Source: Achatina immaculata
Taxonomy: Eukaryota; Mollusca; Gastropoda; Stylommatophora; Achatinidae
Reading direction: 5' to 3'
DNA: 64,000 bases
Assembly (NCBI GenBank): GCA_009760885.1
Contig: CM019713.1
Location: forward strand, 29,382,927-29,446,926
This document shows, piece by piece, positions 23,150 to 34,227 of the stretch. Every line of letters begins with the position of its first letter. Position 1 is the first letter of the stretch. The position numbers were made by a program, and so were the translations under genes. A model generated the notes under the pieces. It searched no databases, had not been told where the DNA came from, and saw only the letters and a list, made by a program, of their open reading frames with translations.

Positions 23150-23390
23150 TTCGTTCAAATCTCAGCTAACTGCAGGGAATTCATTCAAGTTAACTGCAGG
23201 GACTTCATTCAAATTTCAACTAACTACAGGGACTTCATTTAAATCTCAACTAACCGCAGGGATTTCATTTAAATCTCAGCTAACTGCAGGGACTTCATTC
23301 AAATCTCAGCTAACTGCAGGGACTTCATTCAAATCTCAGCTAACTACAGGGACTTCATTCAAATCTCAGCTAACTGCAGGGACTTCAAGT
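23150..23390. repeat. 30-bp minisatellite, about 8 copies
   Basis: Units contain ctaactgcagggacttcatt plus caaatctcag. The array ends about 310 bases before the gene 3 start, so it probably lies in the promoter or leader intron of gene 3. Confidence 0.9.
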
Positions 23391-23663
23391 TTTCTTTTTG
23401 TTCAGAAAGACAACATCAAAAATATGGCAGAGCAAAGATATGAAATAAAAGTATTGAATATCAGACCACTGGCTTATAGGATCAATGTCCCTGCGCCCTG
23501 GACAAGCCCAGTTGAACTCCAGTCTCCTTCCTATATAAAGGATGCCAGTGCTGGTGAAGAAAGTCTTTAGCATCAGTAAATATTCTTATTGTAATCATTT
23601 ATGTATTAATCAAATGGTTTTTCACTGATTTCTTTGTTTAAAAAAGCCCACAGTTTCTATATG

Positions 23664-23683
23664 AATTTTATTTCTCTTCCTAG
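23664..23683 (+). other. Predicted 3' splice acceptor before gene 3 start
   Basis: attttatttctcttcctag ends in AG at 23682-23683, sixteen bases before the ATG at 23700. The pyrimidine tract and position parallel genes 1 and 2. Confidence 0.7.
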
Positions 23684-23699
23684 TTAGTAAGGAAACAGA

Positions 23700-24842
23700 A
23701 TGGCTTCCACTGACATACTTTTAGCCGGAAGGACAGGAAATGGAAAGAGCTCAACTGGAAACTCTATTCTGAACAACAAAGTATTCACTCCTAGGGGTAT
23801 CAACTCTGCAGTCACAACTGATGTGCAGAAGGGGAGCATTGTCACTCATGGGAAGACTGTTACAGTTGTTGATGGCCTTGATCTTGGAGACACAAGCACT
23901 GAGGGAAGAGATAATGTTCAGGCCACAATTGAACTTGCAGAAAAAATTGTGGGAATGACTGTAAATGGCTTCTCTGCCGTACTTGTTTGTCTGAAATATG
24001 GTATCCGTTTCACAAATCAAGAAAAAGAAGCAGTGAGGGCTATCAAATCTCTTTTAGGTGATGATGTTATAAAGAAATATGGGATCATTGTGATGACACA
24101 TGGTGATAACTTTGATGCTGATGTTGAAGAGGACGGGAAAACTTTTGAGCAATGGTGTCAGGAGCAGACAGGAGATGTCAAGGAACTCTTCAAAGAATGT
24201 GACAACAGATATGTCCTGTTCAATAACAGAACAAAAGATGCTGGACGAGTGAAGCAACAGCTAAACATTTTGATGTCAAAAATAGCTGAAGTACAGTCCA
24301 GAGTTTCACCCTACACCAAGGAAACTTTCCAGCGTGCAAATCAAGGTCGAAGGAAGCTGCTTGTACAAAGTAAGCTCCCAGACTTTCAAATAAGAACCAA
24401 TAATGTTCTTGACTATGTCTCGCAAAATCTGCGCAAGTTGGAAGACAGCTACTATTCACCCAGTAACTACTTAAAGGAACTGGACAGATTGAAACATGAG
24501 GTTGACAGTCTGAAAAGTTTCCTGCAGCGGGAAGATGAAGGAACAAATTCTATTGGTCAGCTAATTCTTCAGATCTCTGTCACCGAGACCACCATCAACA
24601 CCAAGAAGGAAAGACATCTGAGGAAGATTGAATATGAGGAACAAATACAGAGACTGGATATTAAACCTCCAGCAGTGAAGGATAAACTTCCTGCCTTTAT
24701 CAAAATTGGAATTCTCTTGTTTATTGTTGTTATTGTTTTCATCTTATTGTACTATTTGTTTGCACCAAGGGCAACCATAGAGTCAGAAACTGTACCTGCA
24801 GGTGGTGATGCAGGTCACTCTAATTTTAATGGTGCAGGTTAG
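23700..24842 (+). CDS. AIG1/GIMAP-type GTPase with C-terminal membrane anchor (gene 3)
   Basis: A 380-residue protein. The GTPase domain begins almost at the N-terminus: P-loop GRTGNGKSST (10-19), FTPRG (29-33), G3-position DGLDLGD (58-64), RFTNQEKEA (103-111), THGDN (133-137) and FNNRT (174-178). A charged, probably coiled-coil region covers about 200-320. A strongly hydrophobic segment (about 334-354) is followed by a 26-residue Gly/Asn/Ser-rich tail, longer and less basic than in gene 1. It is clearly paralogous to genes 1 and 2 but more diverged, so it lies outside their recent exchange. The ATG is fixed by the acceptor just upstream and by the lack of in-frame sequence before it. The likely role is a membrane-anchored GTPase of the GIMAP type; the specific function is unknown. 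Confidence 0.93.
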   Translation: MASTDILLAGRTGNGKSSTGNSILNNKVFTPRGINSAVTTDVQKGSIVTHGKTVTVVDGLDLGDTSTEGRDNVQATIELAEKIVGMTVNGFSAVLVCLKYGIRFTNQEKEAVRAIKSLLGDDVIKKYGIIVMTHGDNFDADVEEDGKTFEQWCQEQTGDVKELFKECDNRYVLFNNRTKDAGRVKQQLNILMSKIAEVQSRVSPYTKETFQRANQGRRKLLVQSKLPDFQIRTNNVLDYVSQNLRKLEDSYYSPSNYLKELDRLKHEVDSLKSFLQREDEGTNSIGQLILQISVTETTINTKKERHLRKIEYEEQIQRLDIKPPAVKDKLPAFIKIGILLFIVVIVFILLYYLFAPRATIESETVPAGGDAGHSNFNGAG

Positions 24843-25195
24843 TGTCACCAATCATACAAAGCAGCAGTTCAGAGATAGTAAACATGGAGGGTGAGAATAT
24901 AAAACTCACATGAAAAATCTGTATATGATTATACAAAATCATTCAATTCTAAATGGACAGTAAATGACTGTGTAAAAATATTGAATGTAAAATAGACAAC
25001 CACATGGCTTTTGCTTAGTTAGCAAGAAATTGGTGTTTAGAGAGCTGATTATTTTTTTTTTAATATTTCATGTCTTTTAAAATTTTCCTCTTTTGTCAAT
25101 ATTTCTTAGCCTATGAGTTGTAGCACTATTGTCTTGTGCTAAATTCTTTTCACACCTTGTTTATTAAAATGTATTATTAATACAGTTATTCAGAA

Positions 25196-25201
25196 AATAA
25201 A
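25196..25201 (+). terminator. Candidate polyadenylation signal of gene 3
   Basis: AATAAA about 350 bases after the stop of gene 3, in AT-rich sequence. Alternative ATTAAA-type signals are nearby (about 25164). No transcript support is available. Confidence 0.4.
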
Positions 25202-25261
25202 TATTTATTCAGACTAATTATTACTTCATTTTTTTCAAGTTATTCATTTCACAAATTTCAC

Positions 25262-25655
25262 TCAGAATCCAAAATACATGGAAGACACAAGAATTGTGGT
25301 AGCTAAATAAAGTTATAAATAAATTGGATTCTTCAAAATATATGGAAGACACAAGAATTGTGATAGCTAAATAAAGTTATATAAATAAATTGGATTCTTC
25401 AAAATACATGGAAGACACAGGAATTGTGATAGCTAAATAAAGTTATAAATACACTGGATTCTTTAAAATACATGGAAGACGCAAGAATTGTCATAGCTAA
25501 ATAAAGTTATAAATACATTGGATTCTTCAAAATACATGGAAGACACAAGAATTGTCATAGCTAAATAAAGTTATAAATAAATTGGATTCTTCAAAATATA
25601 TGGAAGACATAAGAATTGTGATAGCTAAATAAAGTTATAAATAAATTGAATTCTT
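25262..25655. repeat. 64-66-bp minisatellite, about 6 copies
   Basis: Units contain ttcaaaatacatggaagaca then ttgtgatagctaaataaagt. Each unit carries an AATAAA, so a transcript from gene 3 that ran through would meet repeated polyadenylation-like signals. Confidence 0.9.
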
Positions 25656-26536
25656 CAAAATGTCTTCTTTTTCTCAAAATGGAGAAGAAAAGAATAATAT
25701 TCTGGGAAAACTGAGGTTAAACAAAACTGAAAATGACATTAAAAAGAAATGTTTGAGAATTAAGAATCGATTACTCTTAATGCAACTTACAATTGATGGA
25801 AAATATAATTGTTCCATTGCATCTGTTATTATTTTGTCCTGTTTTTCATTTGGTGACTACATTGTTTGATATTATTTCATATATTTTACCATATCCTTCT
25901 AATGAACTTACAGTTTCAGTACAGAAGATGGTAATATTACATACATGAAAGATACTTAAAGGTTAAAATGTTCCAGATAGTCATAAATATTTTCGCAAAA
26001 TAATAAAATGAAACAGCTTTTATATGAAATTATTAGCACAAAGTTAAAAAAAGTAAATTATTAAGAATTCCCCCCCCCCCCCCCTTTTCACCTCCAGTGC
26101 AAGATGGGTTAATTTAAAATAATTAAAATAGGACCTTACAATTGTTTCATTCACCTGCAGACATGTGTACAATGCAGTCCAGTGTGACTTGCCATGAGCT
26201 AGATAGTATGTATCTTCAGAGGTTAAAGTGTTTATAACACTACAAAATTGTCTTTTACTGCATAAGCAACAGAGCGTAAAAGCAACTTTTTTATGTTTAA
26301 TTTTTATACAGGATTAATTTAATGTCTTATGCTTGTTCTTGAGCTCTGATCTATGTTGTAAACATTTGATATGAATAAAAAAAAATGAGATGAGAAAATT
26401 AAAATGTCCATTTATTTATTTATTTTTCCAATACTTTTAATTAGATTTGTGAACTCTCTTTTTTATGTGGCTTATGAAATTTGAAAATACTCTGTGATTG
26501 GTGAAATGTCTTCTCATGGAGAGGGACTAGATTCAG
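25656..26536. other. No gene recognised; C run
   Basis: A 69-codon open frame at 25660-25869 has no motif and is not called. A C run lies at about 26070-26085. Confidence 0.4.
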
Positions 26537-27991
26537 ATGTATCCTTACAAATTCTAATCAGCTCTGAGCTTACAAATTCTAATCAGCTTTGACCTTACAA
26601 ATTCTAATGAGCTCTGACCTTACAAATTCTAATGAGCTCTGAGTTTACAAATTCTAATCAGCTCTGAGCTTACAAATTCTAATCAGCTTTGAGCTTACAA
26701 ATTCTAATCAGCTTTGACCTTACAAATTCTAATCAGCTTTGAGCTTACAAATTCTAATCAGCTTTGAGCTTACAAATTCTAATCAGCTTTGAGCTTACAA
26801 ATTCTAGTCAGCTCTGAGTTTACAAATTCTAATCAGCTTTGAGCTTACAGATTCTAATAAGCTCTGACCTTACAAATTCTAATCAGCTTTGAGCTTACAG
26901 ATTCTAATAAGCTCTGACCTTACAAATTCTAATCAGCTTTGAGCTTACAGATTCTAATAAGCTCTGACCTTACAAATTCTAATCAGCTTTGAGCTTACAG
27001 ATTCTAATAAGCTCTGACCTTACAAATTCTAATCAGCTTTGAGCTTACAGATTCTAATAAGCTCTGACCTTACAAATTCTAATCAGCTTTGAGCTTACAG
27101 ATTCTAATAAGCTCTGACCTTACAAATTCTAATCAGCTTTGAGCTTACAAATTCTAATCAGCTTTGAGCTTACAAATTCTAATCAGCTTTGACCTTACAA
27201 ATTCTAATCAGCTTTGAGCTTACAAATTCTAATCAGCTTTGAGCTTACAAATTCTAATCAGCTTTGACCTTACAAATTCTAATCAGCTTTGAGCTTACAA
27301 ATTCTAATCAGCTTTGACCTTACAAATTCTAATCAGCTTTGACCTTACAAATTCTAATCAGCTTTGAGCTTACAAATTCTAATCAGCTTTGACCTTACAA
27401 ATTCTAATCAGCTTTGAGCTTACAAATTCTAATCAGCTTTGAGCTTACAAATTCTAATCAGCTTTGACCTTACAAATTCTAATCAGCTTTGACCTTACAA
27501 ATTCTAATCAGCTTTGAGCTTACAAATTCTAATCAGCTTTGAGCTTACAAATTCTAATCAGCTTTGAGCTTACAAATTCTAATCAGCTTTGACCTTACAA
27601 ATTCTAATCAGCTTTGACCTTACAAATTCTAATCAGCTTTGAGCTTACAAATTCTAATCAGCTTTGAGCTTACAAATTCTAATCAGCTTTGACCTTACAA
27701 ATTCTAATCAGCTTTGACCTTACAAATTCTAATCAGCTTTGAGCTTACAAATTCTAATCAGCTTTGAGCTTACAAATTCTAATCAGCTTTGAGCTTACAA
27801 ATTCTAATCAGCTTTGAGCTTACAAATTCTAATCAGCTTTGAGCTTACAAATTCTAATCAGCTTTGAGCTTACAAATTCTAATCAGCTTTGAGCTTACAA
27901 ATTCTAATCAGCTTTGAGTTTACAAATTCTAATCAGCTTTGAGTTTACAAATTCTAATCAGCTTTGAGCTTACAAATTCTAATCAGCTTTG
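26537..27991. repeat. 25-bp minisatellite, about 58 copies, with 50-bp higher-order units
   Basis: Unit cttacaaattctaatcagct plus ttgag or ttgac. Between about 26835 and 27140 two subtypes alternate strictly (a unit with cagattctaataagctctga and one with caaattctaatcagctttga), which gives a 50-base higher-order repeat of about six periods. Later copies are more uniform, differing mainly in gagctt versus gacctt. Confidence 0.95.
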
Positions 27992-28714
27992 ACTGAAAAT
28001 GCAGACATTATTGTAAGGGGAAAACTGAAATAAAGAGAATTTGATAAAAAAAAGAGGCTGAGGTTTTTCTTTTTCTTTGTATGAAAGGTGCACTAGCATT
28101 TAGTGAAAATAAGTTAACATTAATCATTACAATAAGGCAGTGCAGAAGTAGGTATTTAAAAAGAAAAAACCTGCACATCACAGGTTTTATAATTTGCATG
28201 TATCTTTGCAATTATAACATTTTTTTTTAAATTATTTAAATTTTAACTTGAACTATGGTTGGATTAGAATTGGTTGGATACATTCAGAAAGTGGAGTGAC
28301 AAGAAAAAATATGCTTACATTTTTTAAAAAATCGTGACAGGTTCAGTACAAAAAGTTCACGATAATTAAATTGTGCTCTCTCTTTATCATCATCACCATC
28401 AGATGTCATGGCAGATGTTTGTCATTCATATCTGTTCTTTCTATTCATAAGCCAATAAATTTAATATTTTACATTTTTCAATAATTTTTTAATTTCATTT
28501 TTTTGCCAGCAATTTCTGTTTGCTGAAATGGATTTTATAGATTAGGAAATGTGTATTTCTGTTACCTTTATACATATTTGTATAAGAAGGAGAAAAATGT
28601 TTTTAAACTAAATAAAATACCTACATAATTTAAGGTTATGAAAACTTCACCATCTGTTGCTACATTCTAATGTCTCAGTGGTCATTTGTTATATTCAAAT
28701 GTAGATAGGTCCCA
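27992..28714. other. No gene recognised
   Basis: AT-rich, with no supportable ORF or repeat beyond homopolymer runs. Confidence 0.4.
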
Positions 28715-28948
28715 TAACAAATGCCATAGGGGATGAAGCGTTAGAGACCTCATTATGCTGGGCCATCAGCGTATGAGGTAGGGTGGCCAGTTCCTTTCCA
28801 TCCCAGATTTTCTCTGGTACCCATTTTACGAGGCTGAGTATACCTTGGGGCCGTACTGGTCAGAAAAAGTCCCACTCAGCTGGGGATTCAAACCCTCGAC
28901 CAATCGGTTGCTAGATGTGTGCTCTAACCACTATACTACCTGGACCCC
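28715..28948 (-). mobile_element. tRNA-derived SINE (type 2)
   Basis: On the minus strand the head reads ggtagtatagtggttagagc (A-box region) and gggtttgaatcccc (B-box) with tRNA-like spacing. The body follows, containing aaaatgggtaccagagaaaa (plus about 28807-28827) and running to about 28715. The same body motif occurs in a different context at 40981-41002. Confidence 0.75.
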
Positions 28949-29689
28949 ATATTCAAATGTATCAATATTATGAATAAATTTCATTATCATTTGTTATATT
29001 CAAATGTATCAATATTATGTATGTATACTTTCTGTATTTTGTGGGATTTTTTTCTTTTAATTGGATAATGTTTGGCATATTTCTGCAGTAGACCAAGTAT
29101 TGCTGTGCTTTTTTTCAGAGAATTTGCCCAAATGAAGCAAAAAAAAATGGAGTTAATTAAAGGCATCAGACTTCATCCTTGCATGTGACTACGTTTTCTT
29201 ACTAGTTAGTTTTAAACAAGCAGTGCTTGTGTGCACAGTTTTGATCACATGGCCATTGTGTGTTTATGTAAGCATCACTCTGGTTGCTGGTTTGTGATAG
29301 AGTTTAAATATAGCCTCAGTTTCATGGGTCTTAGATTTCTAAATATATAGAATGTTTGTAATAATCATTTCTGTTCATTATTGTATTTGCTTTAGAAGTT
29401 AATCTTACATACTTCACGTGAAAATTAATTTTTCATTAAAAGTTAATGTCTAGTTTAAAATAAATGTTTTGGTAAACTGGGTCATTACATTTCTGTTGTT
29501 GTCTGTTATATGTTTGCTGTTGCCATTTAAATCAGAAAAATGATGATTTAAGAATGGTCCTAGCTGATTAGCAGAGACAACAGTACACTGACATTTCTTA
29601 AGACAAACATTTATATTTCTGCACTTATATTCACACACTTACAAGACTGACATTAATTACAGTATTCATCTAGTAGATACTCCATAGAT
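28949..29689. other. No gene recognised
   Basis: AT-rich. A short phrase ttatattcaaatgtatcaata is repeated near 28948 and 28995 (and partly at 28690), probably a remnant of SINE target or flank duplication. Confidence 0.4.
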
Positions 29690-29795
29690 ATGGAGGCATA
29701 GGTACAGAACTGATGAGTAACATGAAAGAATGGAAACTGTGGAGAGGCATGATCACTGATGCCTCCAGGCAGGGCACATGATGATGATTCATGGA
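29690..29795 (+). mobile_element. LINE family B' 3'-end fragment with ATG tail
   Basis: Encodes ELMSNMKEWKLWRGMITDAS then RQGT and a stop, parallel to ELMACMKDRVLWRSIIANAG in LINE-B copies, followed by a short (ATG)n tail. Only the C-terminal end is left. Confidence 0.7.
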
Positions 29796-30269
29796 GATAC
29801 CACTCCCTCTGAGTGCTTGAAACCATAGATAATACTGACACCTACATAATATAAATATTCTTACATAACTATGATACAATTTAATTTTAAGATTACACAT
29901 GAGACAAAGTGGAGGGGTAGCGTGGCTGCATTCAAGAGGATCTATGTTTAGTATGTGACTACCATATACTGGTCATGCAATGCTTCATGATCATGCATCC
30001 TGCGGCAGTTGTGACTACATTGCACTTCCTAGTGTGCTGCATCTTGTCCTCTTGTGTGCCTTGCCATGCAGATAAGCATTCTCTAATTTCAGGTGCAGTT
30101 TCTTTAACAGAAAAGTGTCAGGTACCCATTTTTGTGGTCCTTGTTAAGCTGAAGCACAATAGGAGTTGATCTACAATCCTTGAGAACGCAGCCCACAATT
30201 ACTGCACTACTTTCATCTCAATCAGTAAATAAAATTTACTGACAATACTTCACAGTACAAATGGGATGG

Positions 30270-31696
30270 GAAAAGTATTTACGTAGTTCTCAGCAGACTT
30301 TTTATATCACAATATTGAGGTTTATAACAAAAACAAAAACAAAAAAGTTTTATATTGCAGTTTGATGAGTACAGTTTTAAGATATTCCTATACCCTTTTT
30401 TTTTTCTTAAATGTGAAGACTTTCTATAGAATAAAATTTCTTTACACTTCCAGTTGCTTATATATGCTTATTTTTTTAAAAATGTCATTGCTTTCTTTGT
30501 ATTTTTCCCCTTGCAAGTTTATGCACTTAATCCAGCGATCCTGGAGCACACGGATACCTTCTTTGTAAACATCAGCATCTTATGCTAGTAGAAAGTGGTC
30601 TACAGCATGAATGACGTCATCATCTGAAGCAAATTTATGACCACTGAGCTCCTTTTTGAGTTTGGTAAACAGCTAATAGTCTGAAGGGGTCAAATCTAGG
30701 GAATAAGGAGGATCTTCAAGAAGCCGGACGCTGCATTCCTGAATGGCAGCCATTGCCACCGACGACTTGTGAACTGGAGCATTGTCTTGATGAAAGATGA
30801 CTCCTCTCATCATTTCCCTCGACACTTTTCCTTCAGTTTGACCTGCAGTTGGTTCACAAGATTAGCATAATAGGTCCCGGTGACCGTTCTGCCCTTTTGA
30901 AGATAGTCTACCAATAGCACACCTTCTGAATCCCAAAAGATGGAAGCCATCACTTTGCCTGCAGACAGAACCACCCTTGTTTTCTTTGGAGATGGGGATC
31001 CATGATTTTTCCACTGCTTTGACTGTTCTTTGGTTTCTGGTTGAAAATGATAAACCTAAGTCTCGTCCTAGTCACAAATTGCTGAAGAAACTTTTCAGGA
31101 TCTGCAGAAAAATGGCCAAGATTCTCTCTTGACATGCTGTCATTAGTGATCGGCTCCAAGAAGTTTCGGGAGCCATTGATCAGAGACCTTTGTCATTTAA
31201 AGATCATTGTGAATAATGGCATGAACAACTCCTGGGAGATGCCCAACTCAGTAGCAATGTACCGCACAGTTAGTCGTCGATCCTCCATTATCATATCATG
31301 GATTCTGTCTGTGATTTCATCAGTGGTTACCATTCTTGGTCTTCCTGGATGGAGATCATCTTCCAGACTCTCCCTTCCATGTCTGAACTGCTCATTTCTT
31401 CATTGTGCTGTAAGAAGGGGCACTCTCCTCTAGAGTCTCTACCATATCCTCATTGATCTCCTTCGATGATAAGGCCTTGATGTAGAGGTAGGGAATGACT
31501 GCTCGATGAGAAATTTTATCCATTTTCTCAATTTCTGCCACCTCTTACCACTTCAGTAGCCTGTTAAAAAAATTGGCTGCAGTTAATTTCTTGAAACTTG
31601 CTGCTTTAATCTTACATTAATTTGATCTACAGATGTACCTGTGTGTTTCAAGTACTTGTACCTTATGCTGAGAACTTATCAATCACCCCTTGTAAC
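30270..31696 (-). mobile_element. Decayed mariner transposon, D,D34D type
   Basis: On the minus strand, starting near 31523 (MDKISHRAVIPYLYIK), the region reads as a broken mariner transposase. Recognisable are a helix-turn-helix region, DET (first acidic site, near 31055), HQDNAP with the second Asp (near 30790), and PPYSLDLTPSDY with the third Asp (near 30690). I counted 34 residues between the second and third Asp in an unbroken frame, the classical mariner spacing. The end includes ELSGHKFASDDDVIHAVDHF and VLQDRWIKC. Frameshifts and stops elsewhere make it inactive. Possible terminal inverted repeats share gttctcagca at 30285-30294 and, inverted, around 31665-31675; their exact limits are uncertain. 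Confidence 0.9.
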
Positions 31697-31959
31697 TACT
31701 ATAAGACTGAAAATAGATCAGCCTAGAGCAAGTAAGGCAACTGTATTGTAATTTGGGGGATTTATTTACACACATATTTCCTAAATGAACTTCAAGCATA
31801 GATGAGATGGTCATGACTGCATGAACATAACTATGAAAATACAACTGGACAAAATCGAAAACATTTTACAAGAAGGCTACATACCACAAACTGTCATGTT
31901 TTAAATGACATAAATTTATTTAATTTAAACATAGACAAGCGTCAGTATTTCAGGAGTTA

Positions 31960-32657
31960 ATGTATCTTACATCCATCCCTTGCCGTTAAATGTGTGCCAA
32001 GTTTTCCTGGTTTTGACGAGCTTTTCAACAAGGGATTTTATGCCTACTAATTTGGCCTGTCTTAACAATGTCCTCTTTAGAGTTTCCTCTTTTCCTGTGG
32101 CCTGTTGTGTGTCACTTGACAGTTTGTTTTCAGATTCTCTGTTTCTTCTCATCACATGTCTGACATATATCCATTTCCTCTTTCTGATCACCCATGAGAC
32201 AGGTTGTTGTTAGCTCATTTGCCTTATCTCTGCATTGTTCTTGAATTTGTTCCACATTACACCAAGTAATTTCCTTAGGCATATGTTTTCAAAAGAGTCT
32301 AATTCCTTGTCTATTTCTTCAGTTGTTTTACAGCTTTCGCATGCATAAATGAGCGTGATTACATTTGAATTGAATAATCATAGCTTGGTTTTTGTGTTTA
32401 TAAATTTTAAGTGCCATATATTCTCAAGATTCTTGAAGGTCAATGCTGCTTTTGCAATTCTAACTTCCTTTCTGGTGTCACTATCCTGGTCTATGTAGCT
32501 GCCGAGGTATGCAAAATTATTTACTTCTTCAACAGCTGTTCCTTCTACATATATTTTTCCTTCTTAATTATTGTGAAGTTTCATTATTTTTGTTTTTCCC
32601 TTGTTAATTTCAAGTCCTATTTTGCTAGCTAGTGAAGGCAGGGTATCTGTTTCTTCT
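31960..32657 (-). mobile_element. LINE family A, copy 2: 3' portion
   Basis: The minus strand encodes pieces of the LINE-A C-terminus: a degraded GLEINKGKTK region near 32600, AYLGSYIDQDSDTRKEV near 32490, then VIRKRKWIYVRHVMRRN (31967-32191 frame) and the 3' end at about 31965. RT motif C is already lost. There are several frame breaks. Confidence 0.85.
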
Positions 32658-33119
32658 TAATTTAATGTATGAGACAGTCCAAATTTTTACATTTCTGATA
32701 AAAGAAGACACACAATGATAGATGAGAGTTGATTGTAATGATGAATGTGGTAAGACTAGTTCTGTAGGAAAAACAGTTTTACTCCTGTTATAAATTTGAA
32801 CTATACATCAACATTTTTATGAGATTGTGAGGACAAACTCATTAAAGAATTGCTATCACGATGAAAGAAGTCTTTCTCGGAAGATTTATACGTAAGAAGT
32901 AAAGCATGCAGACAAAGGTCAGACAAGGATGTCTATTGGACTTCTCTGCCTCAAACAGTGACATTCTTATAGGCTTTCAAAGAGAATAAAGATGGCTTTA
33001 CTAGAAGAACTTCATTGTTGATAGGGGCAAGTGAGTCAGGACTGGCCAACACTGGCCCCATCCCTTCATGCTGTTCCCAGAAACAGACTCACGCACTTGT
33101 TGAGTTTCCCACTTGTCCA
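32658..33119. other. No gene recognised
   Basis: Non-coding in appearance. The last ~80 bases contain diverged relatives of the following 54-bp repeat (gttcccagaaacagactcac). Confidence 0.4.
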
Positions 33120-33880
33120 TGGTGTTTTCTGAAACAGATATTACATACATTAGTACAGTTTCCAATCCTTTCATTTTGCTCCTTGAAACAGATAATTACA
33201 TAAATTAGTACAGTTTCCAATCATTTCATTTTGCTCCTTGAGACAGATATTACATAATTTAGTACAGTTTCCCATCATTTCATAGTGCTCCTTGAAAGAG
33301 ATATTACATACATTAGTTCAGATTCCCATCATTTCATGGTGCTCATTGAAACATATATTACATACATTAGTACAGTTTCCAATCCTTTCATTTTGCTCCT
33401 TGAGACAGATATTACATACATTAGTACAGTTTCCCATCATTTCATTTTGCTCCTTGAGACAGATATTACATACATTAGTACAGTTTCCAATCCTTTCATA
33501 TTGCTCTTTGAGACAAATAATTATATACATTAGTACAGTTTCCAATCCTTTCATTTTGCTCCTTGAGACAGATATTACATACATTAGTTCAGTTTCTTAT
33601 CATTTCATGATGCTCCTTGAAACATATATTACATACATTAGTACAGTTTCCCATCATTTCATGGTGCTCATTGAAACATATATTACATACATTAGTATAG
33701 TTTCCCATCATTTCATATTGCTCTTTGAGACAGATATTACATTAGTTCAGTTTCCCATCATTTCATATTGCTCTTTGAGACAGATATTACATTAGTTCAG
33801 TTTCCCATCATTTCATGGTGCTCCTTAAAAAAGGCTCACACACCTAATCCTTTCATGGTGCTCCTAGAAACAGACTGATA
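33120..33880. repeat. 54-bp minisatellite, about 13 copies
   Basis: Units contain cagtttccaatcctttcatt then gagacagatattacataca. Because 54 is divisible by three, open frames of 82-167 codons persist on both strands; these are by-products of the array. Edge units (33800-33880) are diverged. Confidence 0.93.
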
Positions 33881-34227
33881 CACTACTTTCAGCCTCGGTA
33901 AAACTCACCATAGTTCCTAGATTGGTGAAGTGGATAAATTTAATTTTAAGCAAATCATCATAATCTATCCCCATCCAACACATCACTTGTGTTTCAACAT
34001 AATCACAGAGTGAACCACATTTACAAGAGTTGGCAGTTACATGGAAATGAAAACAAACAGAGAAAAGGACCACAGCAACTTGAAGTAAATGACAGAGTAC
34101 ATCGATCAGCTAATGTATATGGCTGTAAAGGGGCCTACACTCAATCGCCTAACCAAAAGGTATGGATTGGTGAGGGGGGGGTGGGGGTGGGAATGAAGGG
34201 AAAATGTGCATTGGTCATATGTACGAG
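33881..34227. other. No gene recognised
   Basis: Contains a short G-rich stretch (about 34172-34192). No supportable coding content. Confidence 0.4.

Noticed and set aside
25660..25869. 69-codon open frame after the 64-66-bp array
   Set aside because: No motif, Lys-rich AT-driven composition, and no splice or regulatory context.
22573..27991. Regular short repeats that might be taken for CRISPR arrays
   Set aside because: Units are contiguous without unique spacers, and the context is eukaryotic.
29703..29745. ctgatgag followed by gaaa, reminiscent of a hammerhead ribozyme core
   Set aside because: I could not form stem II or flanking helices, and the sequence is the coding 3' end of a LINE-B' fragment.
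33285..33795. Open frames of 82-167 codons on both strands
   Set aside because: They are produced by the 54-bp tandem array, whose unit is divisible by three and free of stops in some frames.
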